From assembly GCA_030562195.1 (NCBI GenBank), contig JAUJPP010000003.1, positions 43,096,602-43,160,601 of the forward strand: a stretch of DNA of 64,000 nt, written 5' to 3'. This DNA comes from Nipponacmea schrenckii (lineage: Eukaryota > Mollusca > Gastropoda > Lottiidae). The position numbers were made by a program, and so were the translations under genes. This document shows positions 33,701-43,790 of this stretch, piece by piece. Numbering within the stretch: the stretch's first letter is position 1; every line of letters begins with the position of its first letter. The notes under the pieces are model-generated. The model saw only the letters and a program-made list of their open reading frames with translations, searched no databases and was not told the origin of the DNA.

Positions 33701-36327
33701 TATGTGTAACTTTCTTATTTAAATTCATTTTAACAATTTTACTGTTGAATTTTGTATGAATAGATATTTGGACCAGTATTAGTAGTGTTACCATTTAGAA
33801 CAGCTAAAGAAGCAATTAGTCTAGCTAATAATACAGTGTATGGGTTAGCTGGTAGTGTATGGACAGAGAATATTAGTCTTGCTATGGAAGTTGCTATTAA
33901 CATAAAAGCTGGTGCAGTATGGATTAATTGTCACAATGTATTTGATGCCGCAGCAGGTTTTGGTGGATATAAACAATCAGGATATGGAAGAGATGGTGGT
34001 AAAGAGGTTAGTCCTTGTTCTTTGAAATTATACTAAAAGACCTCAAACTCATTTGTACATCACTTGATTGTGTAGATGTGTTTAAGGAATACTGAATGAA
34101 GTAATTTTGCCAATTGGAATATAGTGCTGGACTTGAGTTCCATGATAAACTGTTATTCATTAAAAGATTGTGTATATATATTTGATAGGGATTATATGAA
34201 TATGTGAGGCCAGCATGGGAAGATAGAGCCCGACCTGATGCTATTACTGATGAGGTCATAAAAACATTTGGATCAACTCTACCACCAAGACCAGCTGTAT
34301 CAGATAGTTCTACAAGTGATGTTGATCCACCAAGGTATTTATTTTATTGCTCTACTGCTGAATTTATTATAAATCTGCCTTTACTCTCCTGTAAAAGTGA
34401 TTCTCATAGTTGGGAGAGTGGCTTGTGATTGGCTTCTGGAAAAAGCTTGTTATGCGACCTAGGTATAAATCTTGTTAGATTACAATGGAGAACAAAAAAA
34501 AGGAAAGGATAATAAGCAAGCAAAATTGTAAACTAACTTTACAGAACAGGTCATTGAACTATGTCTGGTTGTCCAAGAAATAAATCAACGACTAGAATAC
34601 ACCATCTGTACATGTTGTTTATGACTTACATTCAGTATACAGTATTGTTTGATGTTTTATTTCAGTGTTGATAGAACATATAAATTGTATTATGGTGGAG
34701 CACAGAAACGTCCAGATGGACAGTATTCTAGACCCATTTCTAATCCTCAGGGTAAAGTTGTAGGAATTGTTGGTGAGAGTAATAGAAAAGATGTAAGAAA
34801 TGCTGTAGAGGCTGCTCATAAAGCTGCTCCTGGGTAATTCTTTTGTTCTATTTTCCCTCTTGTTATTCAAAAGTTAAAAAAATTTTGTCTTGTTATGTAT
34901 TGATTTTGAATATTTAAGATATTCCACCAATATGTTGAAGCCATCTCATACTTTGTTAAAACGAACATAGCAGATACTTCTACTTGATAAAATCTCATTT
35001 CTTTAATAGCAAAGCTTCACTCGTTCAGAAACACATTACATTCTGGTTTAGTTTGCTGCAGATTTTCTTTAACATACATACATTAGATATTAGTAAATTT
35101 ACAAAGTAAGTTGATGGTTACAGTGTACCTATATTACAGCTGGGGTAAAAGAGCTGCTCACAACCGAGCCCAGATAGTATATTATATGGCAGAGAATTTA
35201 GAAGTTAGAAGAGATGAAATTAGTAAACGTATATCTAAGATGACTGGTAAAGATCTAGAACTGTCCTATAAAGAAGTGGATGATTCTATACAACGATTGT
35301 TTCATTGGGGTGCTTATTGTGATAAATATGGTGGGACTGTACAGGTAAGACTTGTGACATATAAGAACATATATATACTTGTAAGACCTCATAGCCTTGT
35401 AAAATAAGACATAATGTACATATTTAGTCATCTGAATCCATGACTCTCTATCTTTGACTGTCTGTCTGTTGTATCATTTCATCAAGATGTATTTCATTTA
35501 TGGACGCTACTCGCTACTTGGTCTCACCATCCATGTGATCAAAGTAAATTTCTTGGAATAATTATTAAATGTTATGCTAATTTCTTAGGAAACAACATTA
35601 TATGGTGCTACAGTAAAGATACATGAACCAATGGGTGTTATTGGTATAGCCTGTCCTGATGACTATCCTTTATTAGGGTTTATATCATTATTTGCTCCAG
35701 CTGTTATTCGTGGTAATGCAGTAGTTATTGTACCTAGTGAGAAATATCCTCTTGTAGCTCTAGATTTTTATCAGGTATAGTTTCACTTTCACAATTTATC
35801 ATTAATCATGTGTTAAATTCTGATCAAGGATTTGAAGGAGAAGAGAATCTCAAGTATTGTATTCTAGTATTGTTCTAAATAGAATGCAAATTTTCAAGGG
35901 TTTCAAACCTGATATGAGCTTCATTAATTATGTTCATAGTGAAGAGGAAACTGAAAATTTTCTCGTATTTTCATTGGTTACCATGTGTTAAACTTAAAGA
36001 ATATTATTTATTGTATATGTTTCTTAGGTGTTTGATACATCTGATTTACCTGGTGGTGTAGTCAATATACTGACTGGTGATAGAGATCATATAGTTAAAT
36101 ATCTAGCTGAACATCAAGATATACAGTCTATGTGGTATTTTGGTACTGCTCAGGGATCCAAGTTTGTAGAATATACCTCAGCTGAAAACCTAAAGAGAAC
36201 TTGGACTAATTATGGAACCAATCGTAATTGGAGCGATCCAGAACAAGGACAAGGGGAAGAATTTTTATATCATTCCATACAAGTGAAGAATATATGGATT
36301 CCTATGGGCGAAATATTTGCCAATTAA
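19339..36327 (+). CDS. ALDH16A1: Aldehyde dehydrogenase family 16 member A1
   Basis: Fourteen exons give 823 residues: 19339-19437, 19997-20102, 29093-29219, 29440-29618, 32207-32469, 32619-32771, 32980-33177, 33420-33518, 33764-34006, 34189-34334, 34666-34833, 35140-35344, 35589-35774, 36028-36327. Phases fit throughout. The N-terminal ALDH domain shows VPWNFPLM, the KPA cofactor region, [15 protein letters not shown] (general-base Glu) and QGQ-VCSAGSR, so the catalytic Cys is present; I recall human ALDH16A1 lacks it. A second, degenerate ALDH domain follows ([49 protein letters not shown]), diagnostic of family 16; human is about 802 residues. Exon 3 ends at AG followed by GA instead of GT (29220-29221), the only non-canonical site. 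Intron 2 (9 kb) holds the composite retroelement and intron 4 a TTAA-flanked DNA element. Start chosen by similarity to the family N terminus. Confidence 0.94.
20143..20438. repeat. 1.1-kb repeat, copy 3, left part
   Basis: Matches the head and first ~250 bases of copies 1 and 2: the 47-bp head once, then the T-rich run and TTCTTGGATGAGTTTGCAGA. It is cut at TTTGTCAACT by the composite insertion; the remainder resumes at 27898. Confidence 0.9.
20427..20438. other. Target-site duplication, left
   Basis: TATTTGTCAACT occurs here and again at 27898-27909. In uninterrupted copies of the 1.1-kb repeat it occurs once, at the matching place. It marks the boundary of the 7.5-kb composite insertion. 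Confidence 0.85.
20488..20522 (-). ncRNA. Hammerhead-ribozyme-like core in Penelope terminus
   Basis: Read on the minus strand, CTGAGGA (20521-20515) is followed by CGGCG, a purine-rich loop, CGCCG and AAA (to about 20492). This resembles the hammerhead core CUGANGA, stem II, GAAA. Penelope-like elements are known to carry hammerhead motifs in their terminal repeats. Stem II can form five G/C pairs, but the pairing then uses the G of GAAA, so the fit is imperfect. Activity is not shown. Confidence 0.4.
20943..22207 (-). pseudogene. Penelope-like RT / GIY-YIG endonuclease ORF, truncated and broken
   Basis: Read on the minus strand from 22207. RT fingers and palm include [35 protein letters not shown] and [11 protein letters not shown] (the YVDD-type active site, with K where Y is usual). 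Then comes a linker, and GIY-YIG with [19 protein letters not shown] and RLKDHQ, ending HAYDKLI before the stop at 20943. Damage: an in-frame stop near 22071 and a frameshift near 21660. The product would have been a reverse transcriptase with a nicking endonuclease; this copy cannot make it. Confidence 0.88.
22208..22236 (+). ncRNA. U2 snRNA 5' end (nt 1-29), fused fragment
   Basis: The 29 bases starting ATCGCTTCTCGGCCTTTTGG and running through CTAAGATCA equal the highly conserved first 29 nt of spliceosomal U2 snRNA, beginning at its transcription start. The next bases (CTGAGAATG) are not U2 (expected AGTGTAGTA), so the branch-site recognition region is absent. This is not a U2 gene but a fragment at the 5' end of the following LINE. 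Confidence 0.9.
22356..23517 (+). pseudogene. LINE ORF1 (CCHC zinc-knuckle RNA-binding protein), one frameshift
   Basis: The first frame runs 22356-23285 and the continuing frame is open to the stop at 23515-23517. The shift most likely lies in the CCCCCAAAAAAG run near 23211-23220. After an N-terminal part resembling transposon-derived zinc-finger proteins ([20 protein letters not shown]), the knuckle [14 protein letters not shown] (C-x2-C-x4-H-x4-C) lies at about residues 206-219. A Pro/Thr/Ser-rich and then charged tail follows ([20 protein letters not shown]). It would coat element RNA in the RNP. The end lies 62 bases before ORF2. Confidence 0.8.
23580..26688 (+). pseudogene. LINE ORF2: APE endonuclease / reverse transcriptase, one frameshift
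   Basis: The frame from ATG 23580 is open to 26300 (906 codons). A second frame then continues to TAA at 26686-26688, implying one shift in the C/A-rich tract near 26261-26279. The endonuclease shows [33 protein letters not shown] and TISDHKPV. The RT shows [66 protein letters not shown] and [10 protein letters not shown]. After the shift comes [18 protein letters not shown], the C-terminal zinc motif. [15 protein letters not shown] and the domain order fit the L1/Tx1 group. ORF2 is nearly intact, so the insertion is fairly young. Confidence 0.9.
27795..27862 (+). repeat. Penelope 3' terminus, inverted copy
   Basis: These 68 bases (GAAACACGCC...GTGCATATATAT) equal the reverse complement of 20439-20506 with few mismatches. 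They directly follow the LINE poly(A) and end at the same ATATATAT boundary. They start inside the hammerhead-like motif. Confidence 0.88.
27898..28758. repeat. 1.1-kb repeat, copy 3, right part
   Basis: Begins with the duplicated target TATTTGTCAACT (27898-27909) and continues collinearly with copies 1 and 2 to AATTCTAG at 28758. Joined with 20143-20438 it restores one full repeat. Confidence 0.9.
29690..29840. repeat. Short interspersed repeat (CTACCAGCTGGT.CTTGGCCAAACCTCT)
   Basis: GAAAGAAAGAAA-like lead, then CTACCAGCTGGTCCTTGGCC and AAACCTCTTTGCATT. A second diverged copy lies at 50330-50480. Short open frames here are accidental. Confidence 0.6.
30256..30452 (+). CDS. Acidic first exon, P2X7-like domain N-terminal part (element-borne)
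   Basis: ATG at 30256, then [13 protein letters not shown], a Ser/Asp/Glu-rich stretch ([17 protein letters not shown]) and LGNTTW before a GTAGGC donor at 30453. The order YQFE, acidic run, RLGNT-W is how the P2X7-type cysteine domain proteins that travel with THAP genes often begin, the next residues being Cys-x-Cys. No following exon with those cysteines could be found before the palindrome. Probably a broken gene of the element. Confidence 0.4.
30536..31095. repeat. Long imperfect palindrome
   Basis: 30536 to about 30775 and about 30835 to 31095 are reverse complements of each other with scattered mismatches and a short centre. For example, CTCCAACCCTTTATGGCC at 30667-30684 is read inverted as GGCCATAAAGGGTTGGAG at 30923-30940. 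It lies within the THAP element and explains the mirrored ORFs on both strands here. Confidence 0.85.
31261..31626 (-). CDS. THAP domain protein, first exon (element-borne)
   Basis: Minus strand, ATG at 31626, open to a GTGAGT donor just below 31261. It codes a full THAP zinc finger: [11 protein letters not shown] (C-x4-C), [29 protein letters not shown], then CSDHF (C-x2-H) and the AVPTIF box. A basic tail ([18 protein letters not shown]) follows. THAP is a C2CH DNA-binding domain of P, Kolobok and domesticated transposases. The remaining exons should lie at lower coordinates on this strand but are replaced by the palindrome, so a complete protein is unlikely. Confidence 0.85.
33313..33340 (+). 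pseudogene. Vestigial duplicate of the ALDH16A1 exon 8 start
   Basis: GTTTATCAAGCCAGTATTAG after a TATCAG acceptor nearly repeats the true exon 8 start at 33420 (GTTTACCAAGCCAGTATAAG), then reaches TAA within eight codons. It is a partial tandem duplication of the intron-exon boundary. Confidence 0.7.
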
Positions 36328-36576
36328 AACCAATCCTATGTGGAAAACCAGAGTTTAGATAGAGTGCATAATACCCTGTAGTACTTACTTATTTTTAGTT
36401 ATGTGAATTTTTTATTTGATGATTGATAACTATGATTTTTTTATTTGGTTTAGTAGCTGATTTTATGTAAGTTGTGTTTGTGTATAAAATCTTGCCCAAA
36501 TTAATTCTAGTCCTTGAATTATTGCTTTGTTTTAAGATAAATCATTATGTTTATTGTGCTTTACTGATGTTTTCAT

Positions 36577-36582
36577 AATAAA
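36577..36582 (+). promoter_or_regulatory. Polyadenylation signal, ALDH16A1
   Basis: First AATAAA after the ALDH16A1 stop, 250 bases downstream, in an AT-rich 3' flank. A second AATAAA lies near 36830. Confidence 0.55.
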
Positions 36583-37551
36583 CCTATTAATCTCCAAAAA
36601 TATTAAAACATATGGAAACAATCAGCATTCAATTAAAATCTGATGTTTTTAACTGTTGCTAGTGTATTGAGTACTCAAATTTGTGCCATAGATTTGTTTA
36701 AATATTTTCTATTGATATATCTGAATCATATTGTTTGTTATTATGCTATGTCTATTGGCTATGAAGATAATCTGATAATATGAGATGGTTGAGAAGTGCT
36801 ATTTGTATCATTGATTGATTTTCTAAACCAAATAAACCATTATCTTACCTCACTTGTGACTAAAACAATGACCCATTATACGATGCATACTTAACATAAC
36901 TATGAACACAGAATCCTATACACTGTATGCCTTAGTAATTTCAATTTATTATTTATAATAGGCTTGAGTTAGTCTAAAGAGATGACCATAGGGAGACCAG
37001 AATAGTCATTTCAAGTTAAAAAAGTGAAAAAAGGAAAGACATGAAAATGCGATAAGGAACTGTATCCTTTACAGCTTGTATGTAAATCGCTTAAATCTAA
37101 TTTCTGTCATACGTGAGCTTTCAGATGATTACAACAAACAAATTTGTTTATTATCTAATATTTTAGATTGCAAGGAATGATAATCTTCATTTTATCACCA
37201 TAATCAAACCTCAAACCTGCCATGTATTCTAATGCTCAGATTTTTATATCAAACTTTAGCAAAAAGTATCCCTTTTACATGAATGATTGAATATGAGTTA
37301 GACTCATGCAGGTCCATTCAATACACTAAACCATAGCCAATAACCAAAGCAGGTGAATGGGACTACTATGGCTTTTACAAATGAAATAAATCGTTAAGCC
37401 CTATTGAAGTGTATATGGTGCAAAGGTCTTGTTTCTTAAGTAAACAATTCTATTCAGGTTGCATTAAGTACACAATGACACATCAAATCTAGAACGTATT
37501 CAAATAGGTTTCGCAATACATTTATCATCAGTTGATCAGTAAACTATCACT
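36583..37551. other. Intergenic region, ALDH16A1 to secreted-protein gene
   Basis: AT-rich sequence without a persuasive ORF, RNA gene or repeat. It should contain the promoter of the gene starting at 37552; no TATA box is obvious. Confidence 0.4.
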
Positions 37552-39513
37552 ATGAGATCAGCGGTTCTTATTTTATGTATAGTTCCTGCTATTGGTGCTT
37601 TTTACTTTGATTTCTTTACAAGTAAGTCACCAATTTAGCTAATTTATGCTGTTTGTCATCAAAATGAACCTTCTAAATTGTCACCTCCTTGGTAAATTTC
37701 TAACTAGCTACTGAAGTAAAACATGTCATTTGATATAATCTTGGCCAACGGATTTTTTATGTTATAAATTCTGGTTACTCAAGAAATAATACGACTGTAT
37801 TATTTTTTCAGAGAAATGGGACGGACTTAGAGGTAAGCTATATTTTATATATAAGGCCTACTTAATTATGGTTTTAAACCACATTCATATTATAACTTTG
37901 TGTCACATTCCCCCTAAAATCTTCTATCAATAAGCGCTCAACTTCATCGTGTTCTATTCAAAACATTATAACGCTCTCCCTCAACATCATCACGTTCTGT
38001 GTTCAACATCATCTCGTTCTGTTCTAAGAATTATAACGCTCTCCCTCAACATCATCACATTCTGTGCCCATCACCAGCACGTTCAGTGTTCAACATCATC
38101 GCGTTCTGTTCTAAGAATTATAACGATCTCCCTCAACATCATCACATTATGTGTTCAACATCATCGCGTTCTGTTCTAAGAACTATAACGCTTTCCCTCA
38201 ACATCATCACATTCTGTGCCCATCACCACACGCTCTCCGCCAACACCAGCTCGTTCAGAGTTCAACATTATCTCAAATGTAATCCTATAGCAATAACCTC
38301 AGCGATACATCCTGAGAAAATCGGTTACATGTACATTGATTTTGCAGTAAAGCAAAAGTGTTCATCCCCCCGTATAAACGCCATTACAACAATATGAGAT
38401 AAGAACAAATTTACCACAGTTACAACTTTTGGAATACCATACCTTAAAGGGACAGATTCGTTATTTTCGAGAGGTTAATTGGGTGCTTAATACATGTTAA
38501 TCATTTTTATAAGAAAAAAAATTCGCATGGTCCCTTTCTTTATATGGCAGAATGACATTGTCTCGAGAAATAACGATTCGTCATTTTGACATTCATTCGC
38601 GGATAATTGTATGCATTTGCACTTGCAATGAAATGAAATGAGTTTTCCGCCCTTCTTTTCTGGCCATATTCCCCATTTCTGTCAATAATTGAAGTCAATA
38701 ATTTAGGCAGTGGATGTAATCTTTGTGATTTCAGTAAGATTTGGATTCGACCCAACTAATCCGTATAATTTTGCCAAAGTACCATTAACTTTAAATGACG
38801 CCGAATCAGAAGGGTACACACGGATTTCAGAAGAATGTTATGGTAAGAAGGTCTTTAGCATCCTTTAGGAAACCATTGTTATCTGATAAGTGTGCAACCT
38901 CCAGACCTTGGGTCTACTTTACGAATTCTTTATTATATATAGTGACTATAATATGCATTGTTGATATTGAAGAACAACGATCAATAGAATGCTGATACGT
39001 TTGACATAATTTTACATTAGACTTTCTTTTATTAGAGGTTTAAAAAATCAAATATGCATTATTTTTTTTAATAAGGCATTATGATGAATAAAACGTCTGC
39101 ATACTTTTAAAGTACAGCATTCAAGCATTGTGCTTAATTTCAATGGTATTTTCTGATCAAAGATAGTAGAAAATATTGATCTGTGCGTTTGCATATCGCC
39201 CCTTGAAGCGAGCTTGAAATTTTACGAGAAGCGAGAATTTTACTACAACTATTAAATTTGTTTTTTATTTACAGGGTTTTCTCGAGGATATCGGTATGTG
39301 AAGGATAATGATTATTCTCTGATTCTATTGTATGATGTAAAAAACAAAATTGCTGGTATTCAGGCCGGGGTTAGTCACTTTATCACAGCTTATCTATATA
39401 CCATTAAAAAACTTTATCATAAACGATTTCACCATATTCATAAAATTGAACAACACCCTTTTTATACGCCCAAAATGTATTTTGGTCGTATATTGTGATC
39501 ACCCCTGTCTGTC

Positions 39514-39563
<50 letters not shown>

Positions 39564-42500
39564 TGTGTGTCTGTTCACATTTTTCTTGTACTCACTCTAC
39601 AGTCTACAATTCACAATGGATCTTTTTGATTTTTGTTATATGGGTTAATAACATTACAAAGAGGATCCCTATTGATTTTGGTGCTGATCGGACAATTTTT
39701 GGTCGAGATATAGTATAAAACTTCAGGGTAACAGTCTTGTACTTATTTTCCAGCCGACATATTGACAATTCGACAGACCTCCCCTTTTTGACGTCACAAC
39801 CAATCCGAACGCGTGAATTCAATAAACCCGCGAATTGTAGTCTCTGTCACCCAGACTAATTACTATTACATAGATATCAGAAGGACTGGATTGTCGAGTC
39901 TAAAATTTAATAAATTATGTCGATCTTGTCACTTCTACAGCTTAAATTTCTTTCTTTTTATATTTCACGAAGGTTTGTGTTATTATATTATCAAAGTATG
40001 CAGTGCATTCGTCAAACAATGTTATTATGACATGTAAAATAGTGAGAATCAATATCTTGACGACAGTCTTATCGACTGACTTTCCAAAGAAAATCTCCGA
40101 TTAAGTAGGTCAAATTCTGAAATGGATGTCCTACCCTACATTATGTTGGAGGGCCATATCCTCATATCGACAAAATATTTAAATACCGGTAGCCCTAATA
40201 AAGGTTTTATCTTACTAGAATTTATTTGATTCGTCCCGATATCAATAGCCTAAATTAGATATCGCTTGTAAACGTTGGCTTTATTAGACCTAAGTTTTAT
40301 TTAGTTTTAACTTCAGAACACTTGACATCTGCCGACGACCGGCTTGAAATTGTGAATGTATCTTTTATAATAGAAGCAAACCTTTTGTGAAAGTCGTGCA
40401 TCAATTAATAATTCCTGCGATATATTTCCTGGTAAACTAGCATGACTTACTGCTAATCGCCATCATGTTATTTCTGTAACGTTTGTTAGATATGGTGACA
40501 TTAAAATATTTGGCATGTGGGTTATTGGGGACTTAAAGTTGATCTGATCTGATTTTTGTGTTGTAGGATACTTTTTTACCGAGATATATAGTTAAACGTA
40601 GAAAAATCTTTAACATATGTATCTGTAGTATGGCTGCCATTTGGGCGTATTTCAATGCATTGCATTGCTATCTTTTAAAAAAGGTAAAAGACAGTCGGGA
40701 AGCATTTCAATCGTTAATATTTAACAGTTACACAAAACCGTATATAAGAAGATCTCCATCGAAAATCTGATATCAATGTCATACAAAACTGACGAAATAC
40801 TCATTCTTTCAGCTAGCTGACAATCTACCAAATGGTTATCCATTTGTTGAAATTCAACCACCATTTATTAAAGAAGGCAATCGATACTTTGTTACAGTTT
40901 ATTTTGTTGATCCAAGTAAGTAATTTTCATAACATTCATCCTCGACGATGGTTGGATGTATTTGTTCCCTTGACAGAAATATATAGGCCTACGTTGTCTC
41001 CTCATTTTATACTAAACATGAATCAATAATCAGAAAAAAGGAAAGTCAATTTTTCAATTGATTAATTGTTTTCGGTTGCATTTTTGCTTTTCCAGCCAAA
41101 ATATGTTCTGAAGGACGTGACTTTGATGTTATAGAAAAGGAAGGTACTGGAAAAAATCTGTACATACAGAATGGTACCGACTTTGACAGGGATATTATTG
41201 TTGCTCCTAAAAAACAGAAAGATTTAGTTGGTACCAAATGGTCTAAAGGAAATTGCTTTCGTTCCATGGGTAATAACTCATATTTCTATCATTCTTATGT
41301 GTGATTATACCATACATAACTTAATTTACAGAATATTCTAAAAATTAGTTAAATTCCATCAAACATGTCAAGGACGATCTTACGGAAGCCCATATGGTAC
41401 CTCATGACTTAGAACTTACGACTTAATACTTACGACTTAGAACTTACGACTTAATACTTACGACTTAGAACTTACGAATTAGATGTCTTAGATATTTGTT
41501 ATTTAGGACACTAAATTATGCTAAAAAGAAATATGGAGAATGAATTAATCAAGACATATTTTTACTCCGGACTGTCTTATAAAGAGATATTGGGTGTTCT
41601 CTTACATTTTGTTAACATTAATGCCAATATTAAGTTCTAAGTCGTAAGTTTTAAGTTCTAAATCGTAAGTTCTAAGTCGTCAGTATTAAGTTCTAAGTCG
41701 TAAGTATTAAGTTCTAAGTCGTAAGTTTTAAGTTCTAAGTCGTAAGTTTTAAGTTCTAAGTCGTAAGAAAGTTTTAAGTTCTTATTACGGAGCTCTACAG
41801 ATTTTCGACATATCTGAAACATTCATTTCTAAGTAAATTCTTAAATTATAATCATTCTTATCTAAACAAATATCTGCTTGTAATGAATGTTTCGATAAAT
41901 TTGAAGATCCGTAGGAATCCGAACTTATGACTTAGAACCTAGGACTTACAACTTAGAACTTTCGACTTAGAACTTAGGACTTAGGACTTAGAAATTAGAA
42001 CTTACAACTTAAGGTTCATGACATGACAATGAGGCCAAGGTTAATGCTATAATAGACAGAATAAGGGAGAGAAAAAAAAAACAGTTTGGAATATGACACA
42101 TTTACTTCAGTAAAACGACTAAAATTACAAAATATCTTACACGAAGCCTAACTTCTACGTCGTAAGTTCTAAGTCGTAAGTATTAAGTCGTAAGTTCTAA
42201 GTTCGAAGGTACCATATGGGCTTCCGTACGATCTTGCATTATAATTTGTTTCGTAGGTCTGAATTATGCGGATTTACGTATTATACACTGTTTACGTCAC
42301 TTACTGAAATATTAATAAATTAGAATACATGACGCAAAAAATATTATGTCGAAATAATGAATATGAATTATTTAAGGTCAACATTATTGGTATGATATGC
42401 ACAAAAATGCAGATTGCAGACAGTTCTTCCCAGTATTTCTGATGTATAATCGGGGGGAATTAAATAGTTTTGGTTGGGCTTTCCTTACCAATATCATATC

Positions 42501-42805
42501 ACCACGATTTGAACATCCTCTAAGATCAGCCATTTCGGTAAGTATAAATAACTGTAGTTGAACCCTAAATTTACGCCTTTTGAGTTATATTTATCGATTT
42601 GACATCATGAACAATTATTGTTTTTTCCCTTTAAAATCGTTTCAATAGTTGTTGTAATTGCTCGTTTAAGTATATATTTTTTAACAATACCTTTTATATT
42701 TTTTAGACTTTCATCGGAGATCCACCAAACTGTTTATATGAGATGGGAAATTTTACTACCATGCATATTTATTTAAGTGACAGACCGGAATATAATTTCT
42801 GTTAG
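37552..42805 (+). CDS. Small secreted protein of unrecognised family
   Basis: Eight GT-AG exons join in frame to 276 residues: 37552-37621, 37812-37832, 38735-38842, 39275-39369, 40813-40915, 41096-41269, 42377-42537, 42707-42805. Residues 1-16 (MRSAVLILCIVPAIGA) are a clear signal peptide and no membrane span follows. The mature part has Cys in EECYG, KICSEG, GNCFRS, DCRQFF, PPNCLY and the terminal NFC, with glycosylation-type NGT and NFT sites, and Trp/Phe/Tyr-rich strands (HYWYDMHKN, NSFGWAFLTN). This looks like a disulfide-bonded extracellular domain. I do not recognise the family and assign no function. Exon 2 is only 21 nt. The last exon and 3' flank are duplicated at 50.5-51.6 kb. Confidence 0.8.
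37925..38275 (+). repeat. Minisatellite in intron 2
   Basis: Repeated CTCTCCCTCAACATCATCAC, TGTTCAACATCATCGCGTTC and TGTTCTAAGAATTATAACG blocks in a higher-order pattern. Long ORFs across it are products of the repetition. Confidence 0.85.
39515..39575 (+). repeat. (GT)n microsatellite
   Basis: About 20 GT dinucleotides flanked by CTGTCTGTCTGT, in intron 4 of the secreted-protein gene. Confidence 0.95.
41372..42236. mobile_element. MITE with inverted ends and internal 14-bp repeat arrays
   Basis: The left end (GATCTTACGGAAGCCCATAT, then GGTACCT) is the near-perfect inverse of the right end (AGGTACC, then ATATGGGCTTCCGTACGATC). Just inside each end are arrays of ACTTAGAACTTACG and its reverse complement: 41405-41480 forward, 41633-41775 inverted, 41929-42010 forward, 42150-42205 inverted. 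No ORF. A non-autonomous foldback element in intron 6 of the secreted-protein gene. Confidence 0.8.
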
Positions 42806-43260
42806 ACAGCCTATTGGAGCCCTGGAAGTTTATATCCAATCTTTAACTTTGTAATTTTTATTTATATACAAATTTGAGTATTCCATAAAGGAAGTATTTT
42901 TGTCACAGGACAATGTGGTTGAAAGTACCGACCCCATACAAAAAGAATATTAACAATAAAGATAATTAATCTGTTGGTTTTGGGAAGCTTCTAACATCTT
43001 ATAACAATGTAACATTCAGTTAGTCAATGATTAATCAATGGAGTATTGCGCCCTAATTCTCTGCACTTAATTGACTAATGACGACCGGCAACGTCATGCA
43101 GCGTGCAATGAGGCCCATTTTTAAGGACCGTGGCATCATCCTTTTTTATATCCTGTCGAGGGATCGTTAGATACACACACTGTAGCCTTCCACAAATTGT
43201 ATTCCCTACCCTTGGAGCAATAGTAAGGGTTACCAGACGCTTCCAAGCCTCTAATTACTA
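42282..43260 (+). repeat. Segmental duplication block A, copy 1
   Basis: Starts CACTGTTTACGTCACTTAC and covers exons 7-8 of the secreted-protein gene plus about 450 bases of 3' flank, through TACCCTTGGAGCAATAGTAA. It matches 50483-51560 in the same orientation, apart from a deletion in the second copy. Confidence 0.85.
42955..42960 (+). promoter_or_regulatory. Polyadenylation signal, secreted-protein gene
   Basis: AATAAA 150 bases after the stop codon; also kept in the duplicated copy near 51270. Confidence 0.6.
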
Positions 43261-43294
43261 TTTGGACAGAAATGGATGTGGAGAGTCAATAAAA

Positions 43295-43790
43295 ACTGCA
43301 CCGAAAACTTGGGATTTTCTGCACCCACTAAACATTCAGTCATACCATCATTATCCCCTTACATCATTCATGTCACGCTTTAGTTCGAAACTGCTGACTT
43401 TATTCCTAGCCTCTGATAGCTATTTGGACAGATATGGCTAGGGGAATTTGGGTTGCGCGCGCAATTTGAAATGGCGAATGAGTGATTTAAATTCTTGAAA
43501 ATAAACTTTGACGTGAATACAGGCATTACATGAGTTGGTGTAGGGGATAATGATGGTATGACTGAACTACAAAAACATCCATTTTTCCAAATAAATCGAG
43601 GTTGGGTGGATTTGAGGTATGTAAATACGTCTAAAAAACCCACACCCGCGGAGGTGCGGAAAGTCTTTGGTGCCTATTCTTCCTAACTCTCCACCAGCCA
43701 TACCGTCCAAATATTTATCAGAAGTTGGGAATAAAGTCAGCAAGTTTCGGAATTGGCGATATCAGTACTGGTCTTAATATCCCTCAAAGG
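43295..43790. repeat. Foldback repeat (block B), copy 1
   Basis: GAAAACTTGGGATTTTCTGC... CATACCATCATTATCCCC near 43303-43370 recurs inverted around 43535-43680 (AATCGAGGTTGGGTGGATTT). Related to 53105-53560, where the inversion is cleaner. A short piece of the same family is at 48085-48150. Confidence 0.65.

Noticed and set aside
37949..38397. Two overlapping His/Ser-rich ORFs
   Set aside because: They are frames of the intron minisatellite, not genes.
39515..39718. ORF with a Cys-Val repeat
   Set aside because: Translation of the GT microsatellite.
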